Shown here: positions 41,562 to 51,713 of the stretch, piece after piece
Layout: each line of letters opens with the position of its first letter
Position numbering within the stretch: the stretch's first letter is position 1
NCBI RefSeq assembly: GCF_024448505.1
Contig: NZ_JAMOHV010000015.1
Location: 1 to 64,000, forward strand
Source of the DNA: Stutzerimonas degradans
GTDB taxonomy: Bacteria; Pseudomonadota; Gammaproteobacteria; Pseudomonadales; Pseudomonadaceae
Direction of reading: 5' to 3'
Length of the DNA: 64,000 nucleotides
Translations under genes and position numbers: made by a program
The notes under the pieces: model-generated
Told to the model about the DNA's origin: nothing
Database searches by the model: none
The model's input: the letters and a program-made list of their open reading frames with translations, nothing else

Positions 41562-41593
41562 GGGATCATCGGTAACGACGATCCCTTTTTTTC
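41562..41593 (+). terminator. Rho-independent terminator after cbrB
   Basis: GGGATCATCG pairs with CGACGATCCC (one A:C mismatch) around a short loop, followed by TTTTTTT. It ends the cbrAB transcript ahead of crcZ. Confidence 0.75.
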
Positions 41594-41651
41594 GCCTCTC
41601 GCTTTTCACATAAAAAACCTAACCAGTTGAAATATATGAGCTTTTTAAAAC

Positions 41652-41667
41652 TGGCACGACACCTGCT
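41652..41667 (+). promoter_or_regulatory. Sigma-54 (-24/-12) promoter of crcZ
   Basis: TGGCACGACACCTGCT matches the RpoN consensus TGGCAC-N5-TTGCW at the invariant GG and GC. Transcription would begin near 41677. Confidence 0.88.
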
Positions 41668-41676
41668 TTATATCTG

Positions 41677-42045
41677 GCATAACAACAATAACAAGCCGTC
41701 CCATAACAAGAACAAAACGTAACGACTCCAGCAAAACAACGATAAGAACGCGGAGGCGCAGCTAACTGATTCTTTTGGAGAGGATTTGCCGAAGGGCTCA
41801 ACCCCGACAACCAGGCCGAGAACAACAAAAACTGCATTGAGCAGTGCCCGCACTGGTTGGATCAACGATCACCGGCAACTCAGCGACCAAAGCAATCCGT
41901 TTGCTATTGGTTCCCACGTAGGGACCTCCCGAAGGCAATGGCCGAAGGGAGCAGGCGGAACAACAAAAACAATACGCCTGCACCAATAACAACAAAGCAC
42001 GCAATATCTTTTATGAGGGGAGCTTAGGCTCCCCTCAGTGCTTTA
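41677..42045 (+). ncRNA. crcZ: CrcZ-type sRNA (Hfq/Crc decoy)
   Basis: This is about 370 bases from the sigma-54 start to a strong terminator, with no coding capacity. It carries repeated A-rich CA motifs (AANAANAA): AACAACAA 41681-41688, AACAAGAA 41705-41712, AACAACAA 41821-41828, AACAACAA 41959-41966 and AATAACAA/AACAACAA 41985-41995. These are the Hfq-Crc binding signatures by which CrcZ titrates Hfq and relieves catabolite repression. Location between cbrB and pcnB is the same as in P. aeruginosa. Exact ends are estimated. Confidence 0.9.
42015..42044 (+). terminator. crcZ terminator
   Basis: The stem GAGGGGAGC / GCTCCCCTC is perfect over 9 bp with loop TTAG. A poor T-run (GCTTTA) follows. 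It may serve as the 3' end with some read-through to pcnB. Confidence 0.75.
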
Positions 42046-42169
42046 TGCCCGCCGTTTTTTGACACCCCTCTCGCCTTCGTTCAACATCCAGCCTCCCGAT
42101 GCTAGAATCCGCGCAGTTTTCGCGGCTTTCCACGGCCATCCGCCCCCATTCGCCACACAGTGCTTGCCC

Positions 42170-43555
42170 ATGCTGAAAAAGCTGTTCCAGTCTTTTCGCT
42201 TTCCCCTGCGCCGAATCCCGCCGGCTCGCCGCACTCCCGAAATACTGTCCAGCAGGCAGCACTCCTTGCAGCGCAACGCCATCAGCCGCAACGCGGTGAA
42301 TGTGGTCCAGCGCCTGCAGCAAGCAGGCTACGAAGCCTATGTAGTGGGCGGCTGCGTGCGCGATCTGTTGCTGGATCTCGATCCCAAGGACTACGACGTC
42401 GCCACCAGTGCCACCCCCGAACAGGTACGGGCCGAATTCCGCAACGCGCGGGTTATCGGGCGCCGCTTCAAGCTGGTGCACGTGCATTTCGGCCGCGAGA
42501 TCATCGAAGTCGCTACCTTCCGCGCCAATCACCCGGAAGAAGACGATGAGGAGGAGGCCAGCCACCTGGCCGCGCGCAACGAAAGCGGACGCATTCTGCG
42601 CGACAACGTCTACGGCACGCTCGACGACGACGCCCAGCGTCGCGACTTCACCATCAATGCGCTGTACTACGACCCGACCAGCGAGCGCATTCTCGATCAC
42701 ACCCACGGTGTGCACGACATCCGCAATCGCCTGATCCGCCTGATCGGCGACCCCGAACAGCGCTACCAGGAAGATCCGGTGCGCATGCTGCGCGCGGTGC
42801 GTTTCGCCGCCAAGCTCGACTTCGAAATCGAACGGCACAGCGCCGAGCCCATCGCCGAACTGGCCGACCTGCTCGACGGAATTCCCTCGGCGCGGCTGTT
42901 CGACGAAACGCTCAAGCTGTTTCTCGGCGGCAAGGCCGAGCGCACTTTCGAACTGCTGCTCGAATACGATCTGTTCGCCCCGCTGTTCCCGGCCAGCGCC
43001 GCCGCGCTGGAGCGCAACCCCGAGTACGCCGGCACGCTGATCCGTAACGCCCTGGCCAACACCGACCTGCGCATCCAGCAGGGTAAACCGGTCACGCCGG
43101 CGTTCCTGTTCGCCGCCCTGCTCTGGCCCGCACTGCCGGCGCGCGTGCTCGAACTGCAGGACCGCGGCATGCCGCCGATCCCGGCGATGCAGGAAGCCGC
43201 GCACGACATCATCTGGGAACAGTGCCAGCGCACCGCGATTCCCAAGCGTTTCACCATTCCCATGCGAGAAATCTGGGACATGCAGGAGCGCCTGCCGCGC
43301 CGACAAGGACGCCGCGCCGACCAGCTCCTAGAAAACCCTCGCTTCCGCGCTGGCTACGATTTCCTGCTGCTGCGCGAGAGCGCCGGCGAGAAGACTGGCG
43401 GCCTCGGAGACTGGTGGACCGACTATCAGGAAGCCAGCGACAGTGACCGGCGCAGCATGATCCGCAACCTGAGCGGCAAGGACGACGCTGCGCCACGCAA
43501 ACGTCGCCGCAGCGGCGGGCGCCGCCGTCGCGGTGCCGACGCCCCGGCCGAGTAA
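42170..43555 (+). CDS. pcnB: Poly(A) polymerase I
   Basis: The 461-residue class II nucleotidyltransferase adds 3' poly(A) tails that speed RNA decay. The head domain has YVVGGCVRDLLLDLDPKDYDVAT with the catalytic D-x-D. RRDFTINALYYDP and EDPVRMLRAVRFAAKLDF distinguish PcnB/CCA enzymes. The C-terminus is extremely Arg/Lys-rich, typical for PcnB. The start MLKKLFQSFRFPLRR is chosen; the longer frame would run through the crcZ terminator. folK begins on the base after the stop codon. Confidence 0.95.
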   Translation: MLKKLFQSFRFPLRRIPPARRTPEILSSRQHSLQRNAISRNAVNVVQRLQQAGYEAYVVGGCVRDLLLDLDPKDYDVATSATPEQVRAEFRNARVIGRRFKLVHVHFGREIIEVATFRANHPEEDDEEEASHLAARNESGRILRDNVYGTLDDDAQRRDFTINALYYDPTSERILDHTHGVHDIRNRLIRLIGDPEQRYQEDPVRMLRAVRFAAKLDFEIERHSAEPIAELADLLDGIPSARLFDETLKLFLGGKAERTFELLLEYDLFAPLFPASAAALERNPEYAGTLIRNALANTDLRIQQGKPVTPAFLFAALLWPALPARVLELQDRGMPPIPAMQEAAHDIIWEQCQRTAIPKRFTIPMREIWDMQERLPRRQGRRADQLLENPRFRAGYDFLLLRESAGEKTGGLGDWWTDYQEASDSDRRSMIRNLSGKDDAAPRKRRRSGGRRRRGADAPAE

Positions 43556-44050
43556 ATGGAACGCGTCTACATCGGCCTGGGTAGCAACCTGGCCGATCCG
43601 CTGCGGCAACTGCGCGGTGCCCTGCAGGCGCTCGCCGACCTGCCGCACACGCAAGTGCTCGACGTGTCTTCGTTCTATGTCAGCGATCCGCTGGGACCGC
43701 CCGATCAACCGCGCTACGTCAACGCCGTCGCAGTGCTGGCCACCACGCTCGCTCCGCTCGAACTGCTCGACGCGCTGCAGATGATCGAATTCGCCCAGGG
43801 CCGCGAGCGCAAGGCCGAACGCTGGGGGCCGCGTACGCTGGACCTGGATATCCTGCTGTTTGGCGACCGGGTGATCCACGAGCCGCGCCTCCAAGTGCCG
43901 CACTATCATCTGCAGGAGCGCGCCTTCGTGCTCTACCCGCTGGCCGAACTGGCGCCCGCCCATCTGCGCCTGGCCGATGGCCGCAACCTCGACGATCTGC
44001 TGGCTGCCTGTCCGTTCCGCGGCCTGGAGCGTCTCGACGAAACGGTGTAA
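43556..44050 (+). CDS. folK: HPPK (2-amino-4-hydroxy-6-hydroxymethyldihydropteridine pyrophosphokinase)
   Basis: The 164-residue enzyme pyrophosphorylates 6-hydroxymethyl-dihydropterin for folate synthesis. YIGLGSNLADPLRQLRGAL, RWGPRTLDLDILLFGD (catalytic Asp pair) and PHYHLQERAFVLYPLAELAP are diagnostic. It starts directly after the pcnB TAA, so translation is coupled. pcnB-folK-panB-panC is a conserved order. Confidence 0.96.
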   Translation: MERVYIGLGSNLADPLRQLRGALQALADLPHTQVLDVSSFYVSDPLGPPDQPRYVNAVAVLATTLAPLELLDALQMIEFAQGRERKAERWGPRTLDLDILLFGDRVIHEPRLQVPHYHLQERAFVLYPLAELAPAHLRLADGRNLDDLLAACPFRGLERLDETV

Positions 44051-44090
44051 CCGGACAGGTAACGCTGTAACAGCGGGGTAACACTCGCGA

Positions 44091-44119
44091 TTGACTTAGC
44101 CACTCGCCGACCGGACTAT
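44091..44119 (+). promoter_or_regulatory. Candidate panBC promoter
   Basis: TTGACT (44091-44096), a 17-base spacer and GACTAT (44114-44119) lie about 80 bases before panB. Four GTAAC copies lie just upstream (44047-44083). Confidence 0.45.
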
Positions 44120-44201
44120 AAGCGCCCTCTGCCGCGCGCGACGCTTCGTCGCAACGCATCGGCAACCGTGATCCCTCCGAGGCTCGAAGAGGACGGCATT
44201 C

Positions 44202-45002
44202 ATGCCAGAGGTAACCCTGACCACGCTGCAAGGGCTCAAGCAGAAGGGCGAGAAGATCGTCATGCTCACCTGCTACGACGCCACTTTCGCCAAGACTGCC
44301 TGCGATGCCGGCGTCGAGATGCTGCTTATCGGCGATTCGCTCGGCATGGTCCTGCAGGGGCACGACAGCACCCTGCCAGTCACCGTCGCCGACATGGCCT
44401 ACCACACCGCCAGCGTCAAACGCGGCAACCGTGGCGCGATGATTGTCGCCGACCTGCCATTTATGGCCAACGCCACCACCGAGCAGACCCTGAACAACTC
44501 GGCGCTGCTGATGCAGGCCGGCGCGCACATGATCAAGCTCGAAGGCAGCGCTTGGCTGGCCGAGTCCATCCGCCTGCTGGCCGAGCGCGGCATCCCGGTG
44601 TGCGCGCACATGGGGCTGACGCCCCAGGCGGTCAACCTTTTCGGCGGTTACAAGGTGCAGGGTCGCGAAGAAGCCCAGGCGCAGCAGATGCTGGCCGACG
44701 CGCGCGCCCTGCAAGCCGCTGGCGCCGCCATGCTGCTGCTCGAATGCGTGCCCAGCGAACTGGCCGCGCGGATCACCCAGGCGGTCGACATTCCGGTGAT
44801 TGGAATCGGCGCCGGCAGCGACACCGACGGCCAGGTGCTGGTCCTGCATGACATGCTGGGCCTGTCGCTGAGCGGCCGCGTACCGAAGTTCGTGAAGAAC
44901 TTCATGCGCGAGCAGGGCGACATCCCGGCCGCCATCGCCGCCTACGTGCGCGCGGTCAAGGCCGTCGAATTCCCTGCAGCCGAACACGGTTTCTCCGCAT
45001 GA
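44202..45002 (+). CDS. panB: 3-methyl-2-oxobutanoate hydroxymethyltransferase
   Basis: The 266-residue TIM-barrel enzyme transfers a hydroxymethyl group from methylene-THF to 2-ketoisovalerate, the first pantothenate step. [30 protein letters not shown] and IKLEGS are family signatures, and the catalytic Glu is in [10 protein letters not shown]. The substrate derives from the valine pathway (ilv genes at the window start). It overlaps panC by four bases (ATGA). Confidence 0.96.
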   Translation: MPEVTLTTLQGLKQKGEKIVMLTCYDATFAKTACDAGVEMLLIGDSLGMVLQGHDSTLPVTVADMAYHTASVKRGNRGAMIVADLPFMANATTEQTLNNSALLMQAGAHMIKLEGSAWLAESIRLLAERGIPVCAHMGLTPQAVNLFGGYKVQGREEAQAQQMLADARALQAAGAAMLLLECVPSELAARITQAVDIPVIGIGAGSDTDGQVLVLHDMLGLSLSGRVPKFVKNFMREQGDIPAAIAAYVRAVKAVEFPAAEHGFSA

Positions 45003-45856
45003 ACATCGTCAAGACCATCGCCGACCTGCGTGCCGCGGTAGCCCGCGCCCGCAGCGAGGGCAAGCGTATCGGCTTCGTACCGACCATGGGCAACCTGCAC
45101 GCCGGACATATCGCCCTGGTGAAGAAGGCCGGCCAGCGCGCCGATTTCGTGGTGGCGAGCATCTTCGTCAATCCGCTGCAGTTCGGTCCCAACGAAGACC
45201 TGGACAGCTACCCGCGCACGCTGGCGGCCGATCAGACGAAGCTGTTCGATGCCGGCTGCCACCTGTTGTTCGCCCCGGGCGTGGAGGAAATGTACCCCCA
45301 CGGCCAGGCGCAACAGACGCTCGTGCGCGTGCCCGGGGTTTCCGAAGGGCTCTGTGGCGCCAGCCGTCCGGGGCACTTCGACGGCGTCTCGACGGTGGTG
45401 ACCAAGCTGTTCAACATGGTCCTGCCGGATCTGGCGGTATTCGGCCAGAAGGATTTCCAGCAGCTGGCCGTGATCCGCACCATGGTGCGCGATCTGAACA
45501 TGCCGGTGCAGATCATTTCCGAGCCGATCGTGCGCGCCGAGGACGGTCTGGCGCTGTCTTCGCGCAACGGTTACCTCAGCAGCGAGGAGCGCGCGATCGC
45601 TCCGGCGCTGTATCGCACGCTGTGCGAGATGAAGACGGCCCTGCTCGGCGGACAGCGCGATTATGCCGCGCTGATCGCTCAGGGCCAGGCACAACTGCAG
45701 GCCGCCGGGCTGCGCGTGGACTACCTGGAAATTCGCCACGCGCCCGACCTGCAGCCAGCCGATGCGGCCGCACATGAACTGGTCATCCTGGTGGCCGCGT
45801 TCCTCGGCAAGACCCGCCTGCTGGACAATCTGCTGGTCGACCTCGCCACCCACTAA
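44999..45856 (+). CDS. panC: Pantothenate synthetase
   Basis: The 285-residue enzyme joins pantoate and beta-alanine using ATP. The HIGH motif is in [16 protein letters not shown] and the KMSKS-like loop is [44 protein letters not shown] and [16 protein letters not shown] are conserved. Its start lies in the panB stop, giving tight coupling. Confidence 0.97.
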   Translation: MNIVKTIADLRAAVARARSEGKRIGFVPTMGNLHAGHIALVKKAGQRADFVVASIFVNPLQFGPNEDLDSYPRTLAADQTKLFDAGCHLLFAPGVEEMYPHGQAQQTLVRVPGVSEGLCGASRPGHFDGVSTVVTKLFNMVLPDLAVFGQKDFQQLAVIRTMVRDLNMPVQIISEPIVRAEDGLALSSRNGYLSSEERAIAPALYRTLCEMKTALLGGQRDYAALIAQGQAQLQAAGLRVDYLEIRHAPDLQPADAAAHELVILVAAFLGKTRLLDNLLVDLATH

Positions 45857-45933
45857 CCGCCCGCCCTGTGGCCTTGATCACACTCAGGGCTTCGGGCACA
45901 CTCTGCGCCGCTTGCGCACCGGAGGACCCTGCC

Positions 45934-46314
45934 ATGCACGCCATCATGCTCAAGGCAAAACTGCACCGCGCCGTGGTGACTCACTCAGTGCTCGACTACG
46001 AGGGCTCCTGCGCCATCGACGGCGACTGGCTCGACCTCGCCGGCATCCGCGAGTACGAACAGATCCAGATCTACAATGTCGACAACGGCGAGCGCTTCAC
46101 CACCTACGCCATCCGTGGCGAGGAAGGCTCGAAGATCATCTCCGTCAACGGCGCCGCGGCACACAAGGCCGGCGTCGGCCATCGCCTGATCATCTGCACC
46201 TACGCGCACTATAGCGAGGCCGAGCTGGCGAACTTCAAGCCCCACGTGCTGTACATGGGGGCCGATGGCGATCTCAGCCATACCAGCAACGCGATTCCGG
46301 TTCAGGTTGCCTGA
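45934..46314 (+). CDS. panD: Aspartate 1-decarboxylase proenzyme
   Basis: The 126-residue pyruvoyl enzyme makes beta-alanine for PanC. The self-cleavage site Gly24-Ser25 lies in YEGSCAID, and the active residues in [16 protein letters not shown] and [14 protein letters not shown] are intact. The start at [12 protein letters not shown] gives the family numbering; an ORF start 22 codons upstream is spurious. 77 bases separate it from panC. A strong terminator follows. Confidence 0.96.
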   Translation: MHAIMLKAKLHRAVVTHSVLDYEGSCAIDGDWLDLAGIREYEQIQIYNVDNGERFTTYAIRGEEGSKIISVNGAAAHKAGVGHRLIICTYAHYSEAELANFKPHVLYMGADGDLSHTSNAIPVQVA

Positions 46315-46627
46315 AACCAGCCTTACCGTAGTCAATCTGCAGCCCGAAGCGTCCCCCGCTTCGGGCTTTTTTCTTGCCGCAACCTACGGGACGTCGAGCA
46401 GGTGGAACACATCGGTCGTTTCGTTGGTCAGAGCAGTCTCGGCGGAACCGGAGTGACCGCCGCCGGCACGGTCCATACCGCTGCCAACCGTGACAGCCGC
46501 ATTCAGGATGAATGCCGGTGTGCCGATCAAACGGCTGTTGAAGCCACGCAGGCCCCGGCGCATGATCCGTGCGCGCGGAATCGCGATGTCTTCATGGCCC
46601 GTCTAAGCAAAGGAAGCCGCATTAACC
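46315..46627. other. Intergenic region panD-pgi
   Basis: Apart from the panD terminator, the roughly 255 bases to pgi hold nothing I can name. The open frame running through here into pgi lacks coding character. The pgi ribosome-binding site is AAAGGAAG about 12 bases before the ATG. No clear promoter pair was found. Confidence 0.4.
46341..46372 (+). terminator. Rho-independent terminator after panD
   Basis: AGCCCGAAGCG / CGCTTCGGGCT is a perfect 11-bp stem with loop TCCCC, followed by a run of six T. Confidence 0.92.
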
Positions 46628-48295
46628 ATGAGCTATTACCAGCACCCGCTCGATGTCACCCGCCTGCCATCCTGGAACGTTCTGGAAGAACACCGCCTGG
46701 CCATGCAGCACTTCAACATGCGCGAGGCCTTCGCCGCCGATCCGGCGCGTTTCGAGGAGCTCTCGGTTTCCTGCTGCGGGCTGTTCCTCGATTATTCGAA
46801 GAACCTCATCACCCCGCAAACCCGTGCGCTGCTGGTCAACCTCGCGCGCGAGGCGGGCGTCGAGCAGGCCGCCCACGCGATGTTCAACGGTGAGCCGGTG
46901 AACGCCTCGGAGAATCGCCCAGCGCTGCATACGGCGCTGCGCCGACCGATGGGCGACGACCTGATCGTCAACGGCACCAACCTGATGCGCGAGGTACATG
47001 CCGCGCTGGCACAGATGACCGACATCGTCGGCCGTATCCACAACAACCTCTGGCGCGGCTACAACGACAAGCCGATCACCGATGTGGTCAATATCGGCAT
47101 CGGCGGCTCCTTCCTCGGTCCGCAGCTGGTGTCCGAGGCGCTGCTGCCGTTCACTCAGCAGTCGGGCGTGCGCTGCCATTACCTGGCGAACATCGACGGC
47201 AGCGAGTTCCGCGAGGTAACCGCCAATCTCAACGCCGAAACCACGCTGTTCATCGTCTCCAGCAAGTCGTTCGGCACCCTGGAAACCCTGAAGAACGCTC
47301 AGGCCGCGCGCACCTGGTATCTGGCCCGTGGCGGCACCGAGGAGAAGCTCTATCGCCACTTCATCGCGGTGACCAGCAACAAGCAGGCAGCGATCGATTT
47401 CGGCATCCGCGAGAAGAATATCTTCCCGATGTGGGACTGGGTCGGCGGCCGCTACTCGCTGTGGTCGGCGATCGGCCTGCCCATCGCCCTGGCGATCGGC
47501 ATGCACAACTTCAAGGATCTGCTCTCCGGCGCCTACAGCATGGACCAGCATTTCCTCCACGAGCCGTTCGAGACCAACATGCCGGTGCTGCTGGCCATGC
47601 TCGGCATCTGGTACCACAACTTCTGGGGCGCGCAGAGCTACGCCTTCCTGCCCTACGACCATTACCTGCGCAACTTCGTCAAACACCTGCAGCAGATGGA
47701 CATGGAGTCCAACGGCAAGAGCGTGCGCCAGGACGGCACGCCGGTTTCCTGCAGCACCGGCCCGGTGATCTGGGGCGGCGTCGGCTGCAACGGCCAGCAC
47801 GCCTACCATCAGCTCCTGCATCAGGGCACGCCGCTGATCCCGGCGGATTTCATCGTGCCGGTAGTCAGCCATAACCCGGTCGCCGACCATCAGGAATGGC
47901 TGTACGCCAACTGCCTGTCGCAGAGCCAGGCGCTGATGCTCGGCAAGACCCGCGCCGAAGCGGAAGCCGAACTGCGCGCCAAGGGTCTGCCGGAGCGCGA
48001 AGTGCAGCGTCTGGCGCCGCACAAGGTGATCCCCGGCAATCGCCCGAGCAACACCCTGGTGCTCGAGAGCATCAGCCCCGGGCGCCTCGGTGCATTGATC
48101 GCACTCTACGAGCACAAGGTGTTCGTGCAGGGCGTCATCTGGGGCATCAACTCCTTTGATCAGTGGGGCGTGGAGCTGGGCAAGGAGCTGGGCAAGGGCG
48201 TCTACGGGCGTCTGACCGGCTACGACAGCCCGCCGGCCGAGGACGCCTCGACCCAGGGTCTGATCGACTTCTTCCGCGGCCGCCATCGCGGCTGA
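46628..48295 (+). CDS. pgi: Glucose-6-phosphate isomerase
   Basis: The 555-residue enzyme interconverts glucose-6-P and fructose-6-P. In pseudomonads it mainly serves the Entner-Doudoroff cycle and gluconeogenesis. Signatures are [34 protein letters not shown], the active-site [16 protein letters not shown], and [15 protein letters not shown]. The family-typical C-terminal [18 protein letters not shown] contains the catalytic Lys. Confidence 0.97.
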   Translation: MSYYQHPLDVTRLPSWNVLEEHRLAMQHFNMREAFAADPARFEELSVSCCGLFLDYSKNLITPQTRALLVNLAREAGVEQAAHAMFNGEPVNASENRPALHTALRRPMGDDLIVNGTNLMREVHAALAQMTDIVGRIHNNLWRGYNDKPITDVVNIGIGGSFLGPQLVSEALLPFTQQSGVRCHYLANIDGSEFREVTANLNAETTLFIVSSKSFGTLETLKNAQAARTWYLARGGTEEKLYRHFIAVTSNKQAAIDFGIREKNIFPMWDWVGGRYSLWSAIGLPIALAIGMHNFKDLLSGAYSMDQHFLHEPFETNMPVLLAMLGIWYHNFWGAQSYAFLPYDHYLRNFVKHLQQMDMESNGKSVRQDGTPVSCSTGPVIWGGVGCNGQHAYHQLLHQGTPLIPADFIVPVVSHNPVADHQEWLYANCLSQSQALMLGKTRAEAEAELRAKGLPEREVQRLAPHKVIPGNRPSNTLVLESISPGRLGALIALYEHKVFVQGVIWGINSFDQWGVELGKELGKGVYGRLTGYDSPPAEDASTQGLIDFFRGRHRG

Positions 48296-48466
48296 GTGCC
48301 GATCGTCCGGTGCACCTGCGCCGGGCGATCGGATTTTCCCTCGCCGAAGATCATCCCGACACTATGGCCCTCACGCGCGCGCATCGATAACTGCGCTGGG
48401 TCGCAAGAGGAACCCGGCGGGCATGCCATACTCCAAGGCATCCAACCGCACGGAATATCCTCGGAA

Positions 48467-51400
48467 ATGCCCAACGGAATGAAGCGCGCGCTCACGGTCG
48501 TGGTGAGCGTCCTGGTCTGTTACTGCCTGCTCGGCTTCCTCATCCTGCCTGGTGTCGCCCAGCGCATCGCCAACCAGCAGTTGGCGCGATATGCCACCAA
48601 GCCGGCAACGCTGGAGCGTCTCGAGCTGAACCCCTTCACGCTCGAACTGACCGCCTTCAACCTGGGCATCGGCGAGCCCAACGCGCGCCAGGTCGCGTTC
48701 GAACGGCTGTATCTCAACCTCTCCTGGGACAGCCTGTGGACACGCACCCTGCACCTGGCCGACATCCAGCTGGACAAACCCGCGGTGCAGGCCGAATTCG
48801 ACCCGCAAGGCACGCTCAACCTCTCCCGTCTGTTTGAGCTGCCGCCCAGTCCCGAACCCGCTGCCGAGGAGCCGGGCGAGGTCTTTCCCCTGCGCATCGA
48901 CCGCCTGCAGCTGGCCGGTGGCGACGTCGGCTTCCGCGATCTGCGACCGAGCGAAGCCATCAACCTGCGCTACGATGCGCTGAACATCGAACTGCACAAC
49001 CTGGCGACCCGCTCCGATGGCAGCGCCGACGCCAGCCTCGTGGCCAACGGCCCGAGCGGCGGACGCATCGCCTGGCAGGGGCAGTTCAGTCTGGCGCCGA
49101 TCACCTCCAGTGGCGAGCTGAAGGCCGATGGCCTGCTGCTCAAGGACATCTGGCCCTATGTCCACGATATCGTCCCGCTGCGGCTGCAGGACGGTCGCCT
49201 CGACGTGAGCACCGCCTACCGGCTGGACCTGAGCGAAGGCACCCAGCTCCTGCTCGACAAGGCGAAAATCACGCTTGCGCCTCTGGCCATCGATGCCCCC
49301 GACGGTAAGGCGCTGGTCCGCCTGGAAAGCCTGGAAATCGACGAGACCGCGCTGGACCTGGTCGAACAGCGCGTCACCATCGGCAACCTGCGCAGCAGCA
49401 AACTGGAAACCTGGGCTGCACGCAACGTTGATGGCACGCTCGACTGGCAGACGCTGTTTGCCCGGCCGACGCCATCGCGCGCCGCCACACCGGAGCCACT
49501 GCCGGAAGCCGCCGTCGAAGCGCCCGCTGCCGGCGGCGCCAGCGAACCCGCCGCGCCCCGTCCCTGGCAGGTGCTGGTGCGCAACGCAGAACTGCGCGAT
49601 TACCGCGTCCACCTTGCCGACCGCGTACCCGAGCAGGATGTCGCGCTGGAAGTCGGGCCGCTCGACCTGACCCTGCGCGATTTCGACAGCCTCGGCACCA
49701 CGCCCTTCCAGCTCGCTTTGCAGAGCGGCATCGGCCGCCAGGGCTCGCTGCAGGCCGAAGGCCAGCTGCAGCTCAGCCCGGCCAGCGGCACGCTCGCCAT
49801 CAGCACCCGCGACATCGACCTGCGCATCGCCCAGGCCTACCTCACCCCCTTCGTGCACCTGGAACTGCGCAGCGGCCTGCTCGACAGTCAGCTGAAGGCC
49901 GAACTGCAAAGCACCGAGCCACTGGCATTCTCGGTCACCGGACAGGCCGACATCACCCAGTTGCACACGCTCGACACCATCGGCAACCGCGACCTGGCCA
50001 AATGGGAACGCCTGCATCTGGAACAGATCGACTACCGCCATCCGCGGAGCCTGAGCATCGCCAAGGTGCAGTTGCAGCAACCCTACGCGCGCTTCATCAT
50101 CAATCCGGACCTGACCACCAACATCAACGACCTGCTGATCAAGCAACCCGAACCTGCCACCGGCAGCCCGAAGGCGGCGCAACCGGAGCCGGCCAGCACG
50201 CCGCTGGCGCTGCACATCGGAGGAATCGAGATCGCCGATGGTTCCGCGAACTTTGCCGACCTCAGCCTGCGCCCGCCCTTCGGCACTGCGATCCAGGGTC
50301 TCAACGGCCGAATCGGCACCCTCGACAACCGCCAGCAAAAACCCGCTGCGGTGGATATCAAAGGCAAAGTCGACCGCTACGCGCCGGTCAGCATCAAGGG
50401 CCAGCTCACCCCCTTCGATCCGTTGCAGAGCCTGGATATCGCCACCAGCTTCAAGCAGGTGGAACTGACCACCCTGACGCCCTACTCCAGCAAGTTCGCC
50501 GGCTATCGCATACGCAAAGGCCGGCTCAACCTGGACCTGCATTACCGCATCCAGCAGGGTCAGTTGAATGCCGAGAACAAGGTGGTGGTCGAGCAGCTGC
50601 AGCTGGGCGAAAAGGTCGACAGCCCGGACGCCGTCGACCTGCCGATTCGCCTGGCCGTAGCGCTGCTGAAGGACACCAAAGGCACGATTTCGATCGAGCT
50701 ACCGGTCACCGGCAACCTCAACGACCCGCAGTTCAGCGTCATGCCAATCGTCTGGCAGACCCTGCGCAATCTGGTGCTGCGCGCCGCACAGGCACCGTTC
50801 AAGTTCATCGCCGGCCTGGTGGACGGCGATCAGGTCGATCTCAGCCAGATCGCCTTTGCCGCCGGCAGCAGCGAGCTGGATGACGAAGCACGCAAAGCAC
50901 TGGATACCCTGGTCGATGCACTGCAACAGCGTCCGGCGCTGCGCCTGGAGGTCGAAGGCATGGCTGCGGGCTCCAGCGATGGGCCGCTGCTGGCCGAGCA
51001 ACGTCTGCAGCGCGAGTACCAGCAGACCCAGTACCGCATCCTTCAGCGCCGCGGCGATAAGGTGCCGGCCGATCCCAGCCTGTTGCAGGTGGATGAAGAG
51101 AACAAGGCCGTGCTGCTTGAAGGCATCTACCGCAGCCGGCTGAAGCAGCAACCGCCAGCGCAGTGGAAGGAGCTGGAGGACGAGGAGCGCGCCGCGCGAC
51201 TGCGCGACGCCGTCATCGCCTCCTGGGCACAAAGCAGCGTCCTGCTGCGCACCCTGAGTCGCGATCGCGCAGCAGCAATCAAGGGCTATCTGGTCGATCA
51301 CGGGCTGAACGCCGAGCGAGTGTTCCTGCTCGACACCGGCACCACCGAACCGCAGGCCGATGGCCGCGTCGCCACCGCACTGCATTTGGGTAGCGAATGA
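48467..51400 (+). CDS. Large DUF748 AsmA-like envelope protein
   Basis: The protein has about 977 residues. One N-terminal membrane anchor (about 8-30) is followed by a long periplasmic beta-rich region of the AsmA/DUF748 type (repeated LRLxxGxLxV-like strands and LQVTDVRL-type turns). Pro/Ala-rich linkers lie near 345-365 and 560-580. Residues about 795-840 resemble an OmpA-like segment (IAFAAGSSELDDEARKALDTL, then LRLEVEG). AsmA-like proteins bridge the inner and outer membranes in lipid traffic or OMP assembly. The start is uncertain between ATG 48467 and 48479. Its stop overlaps the next gene by four bases. Confidence 0.85.
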   Translation: MPNGMKRALTVVVSVLVCYCLLGFLILPGVAQRIANQQLARYATKPATLERLELNPFTLELTAFNLGIGEPNARQVAFERLYLNLSWDSLWTRTLHLADIQLDKPAVQAEFDPQGTLNLSRLFELPPSPEPAAEEPGEVFPLRIDRLQLAGGDVGFRDLRPSEAINLRYDALNIELHNLATRSDGSADASLVANGPSGGRIAWQGQFSLAPITSSGELKADGLLLKDIWPYVHDIVPLRLQDGRLDVSTAYRLDLSEGTQLLLDKAKITLAPLAIDAPDGKALVRLESLEIDETALDLVEQRVTIGNLRSSKLETWAARNVDGTLDWQTLFARPTPSRAATPEPLPEAAVEAPAAGGASEPAAPRPWQVLVRNAELRDYRVHLADRVPEQDVALEVGPLDLTLRDFDSLGTTPFQLALQSGIGRQGSLQAEGQLQLSPASGTLAISTRDIDLRIAQAYLTPFVHLELRSGLLDSQLKAELQSTEPLAFSVTGQADITQLHTLDTIGNRDLAKWERLHLEQIDYRHPRSLSIAKVQLQQPYARFIINPDLTTNINDLLIKQPEPATGSPKAAQPEPASTPLALHIGGIEIADGSANFADLSLRPPFGTAIQGLNGRIGTLDNRQQKPAAVDIKGKVDRYAPVSIKGQLTPFDPLQSLDIATSFKQVELTTLTPYSSKFAGYRIRKGRLNLDLHYRIQQGQLNAENKVVVEQLQLGEKVDSPDAVDLPIRLAVALLKDTKGTISIELPVTGNLNDPQFSVMPIVWQTLRNLVLRAAQAPFKFIAGLVDGDQVDLSQIAFAAGSSELDDEARKALDTLVDALQQRPALRLEVEGMAAGSSDGPLLAEQRLQREYQQTQYRILQRRGDKVPADPSLLQVDEENKAVLLEGIYRSRLKQQPPAQWKELEDEERAARLRDAVIASWAQSSVLLRTLSRDRAAAIKGYLVDHGLNAERVFLLDTGTTEPQADGRVATALHLGSE

Positions 51401-51696
51401 ACATGTCTGGACAATCTTTTCTGCCCGGCCTGCTGCTACTCGCCTGCTTCGCTGCGGGCGCCGATACGCTACGCTGCGGCAGCCAGCTGGTCAGTACGGG
51501 CGACCGGGCCTTCGAGGTCGAGCGCAAGTGCGGCCCACCGGCCCAACGCGACTTGGTCGGCTACGGCCTGAGCCCCAACGGCCGACAGGAATTCGTGCTG
51601 GAAGAATGGACCTACGGGCCGAACAACGGCACGTTCAGTATCCTCACGTTTGAGGGCAACCGCCTGGTGCGCATCGAGTCGCAGCGCGAGCGGTAA
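51397..51696 (+). CDS. DUF2845 periplasmic protein, copy 1
   Basis: The 99-residue protein has a signal peptide (about 1-22) followed by LRCGSQLVSTGDRAFEVERKCGPP, then EEWTYGPNNGTFSILTFEGN and RLVRIESQ. This is the DUF2845 pattern: two Cys, then a W-x-Y-G-P turn. The function is unknown. The start overlaps the DUF748 stop (ATGA), so the two proteins are probably made together. An in-frame ATG at 51403 is an alternative. It resembles the next gene, suggesting tandem duplication. Confidence 0.82.
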   Translation: MNMSGQSFLPGLLLLACFAAGADTLRCGSQLVSTGDRAFEVERKCGPPAQRDLVGYGLSPNGRQEFVLEEWTYGPNNGTFSILTFEGNRLVRIESQRER

Positions 51697-51713
51697 ATAA
51701 TCAGGAGTTCCGC

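Noticed and set aside
41700..42000. Short ORFs and apparent repeats inside crcZ
   Set aside because: The A-rich repeats are Hfq/Crc binding motifs of the RNA. The frames have no ribosome-binding sites and the region is syntenic with crcZ.
46402..46893. 163-codon frame between panD and pgi
   Set aside because: It runs far into pgi in another frame, lacks a ribosome-binding site and shows no family resemblance.
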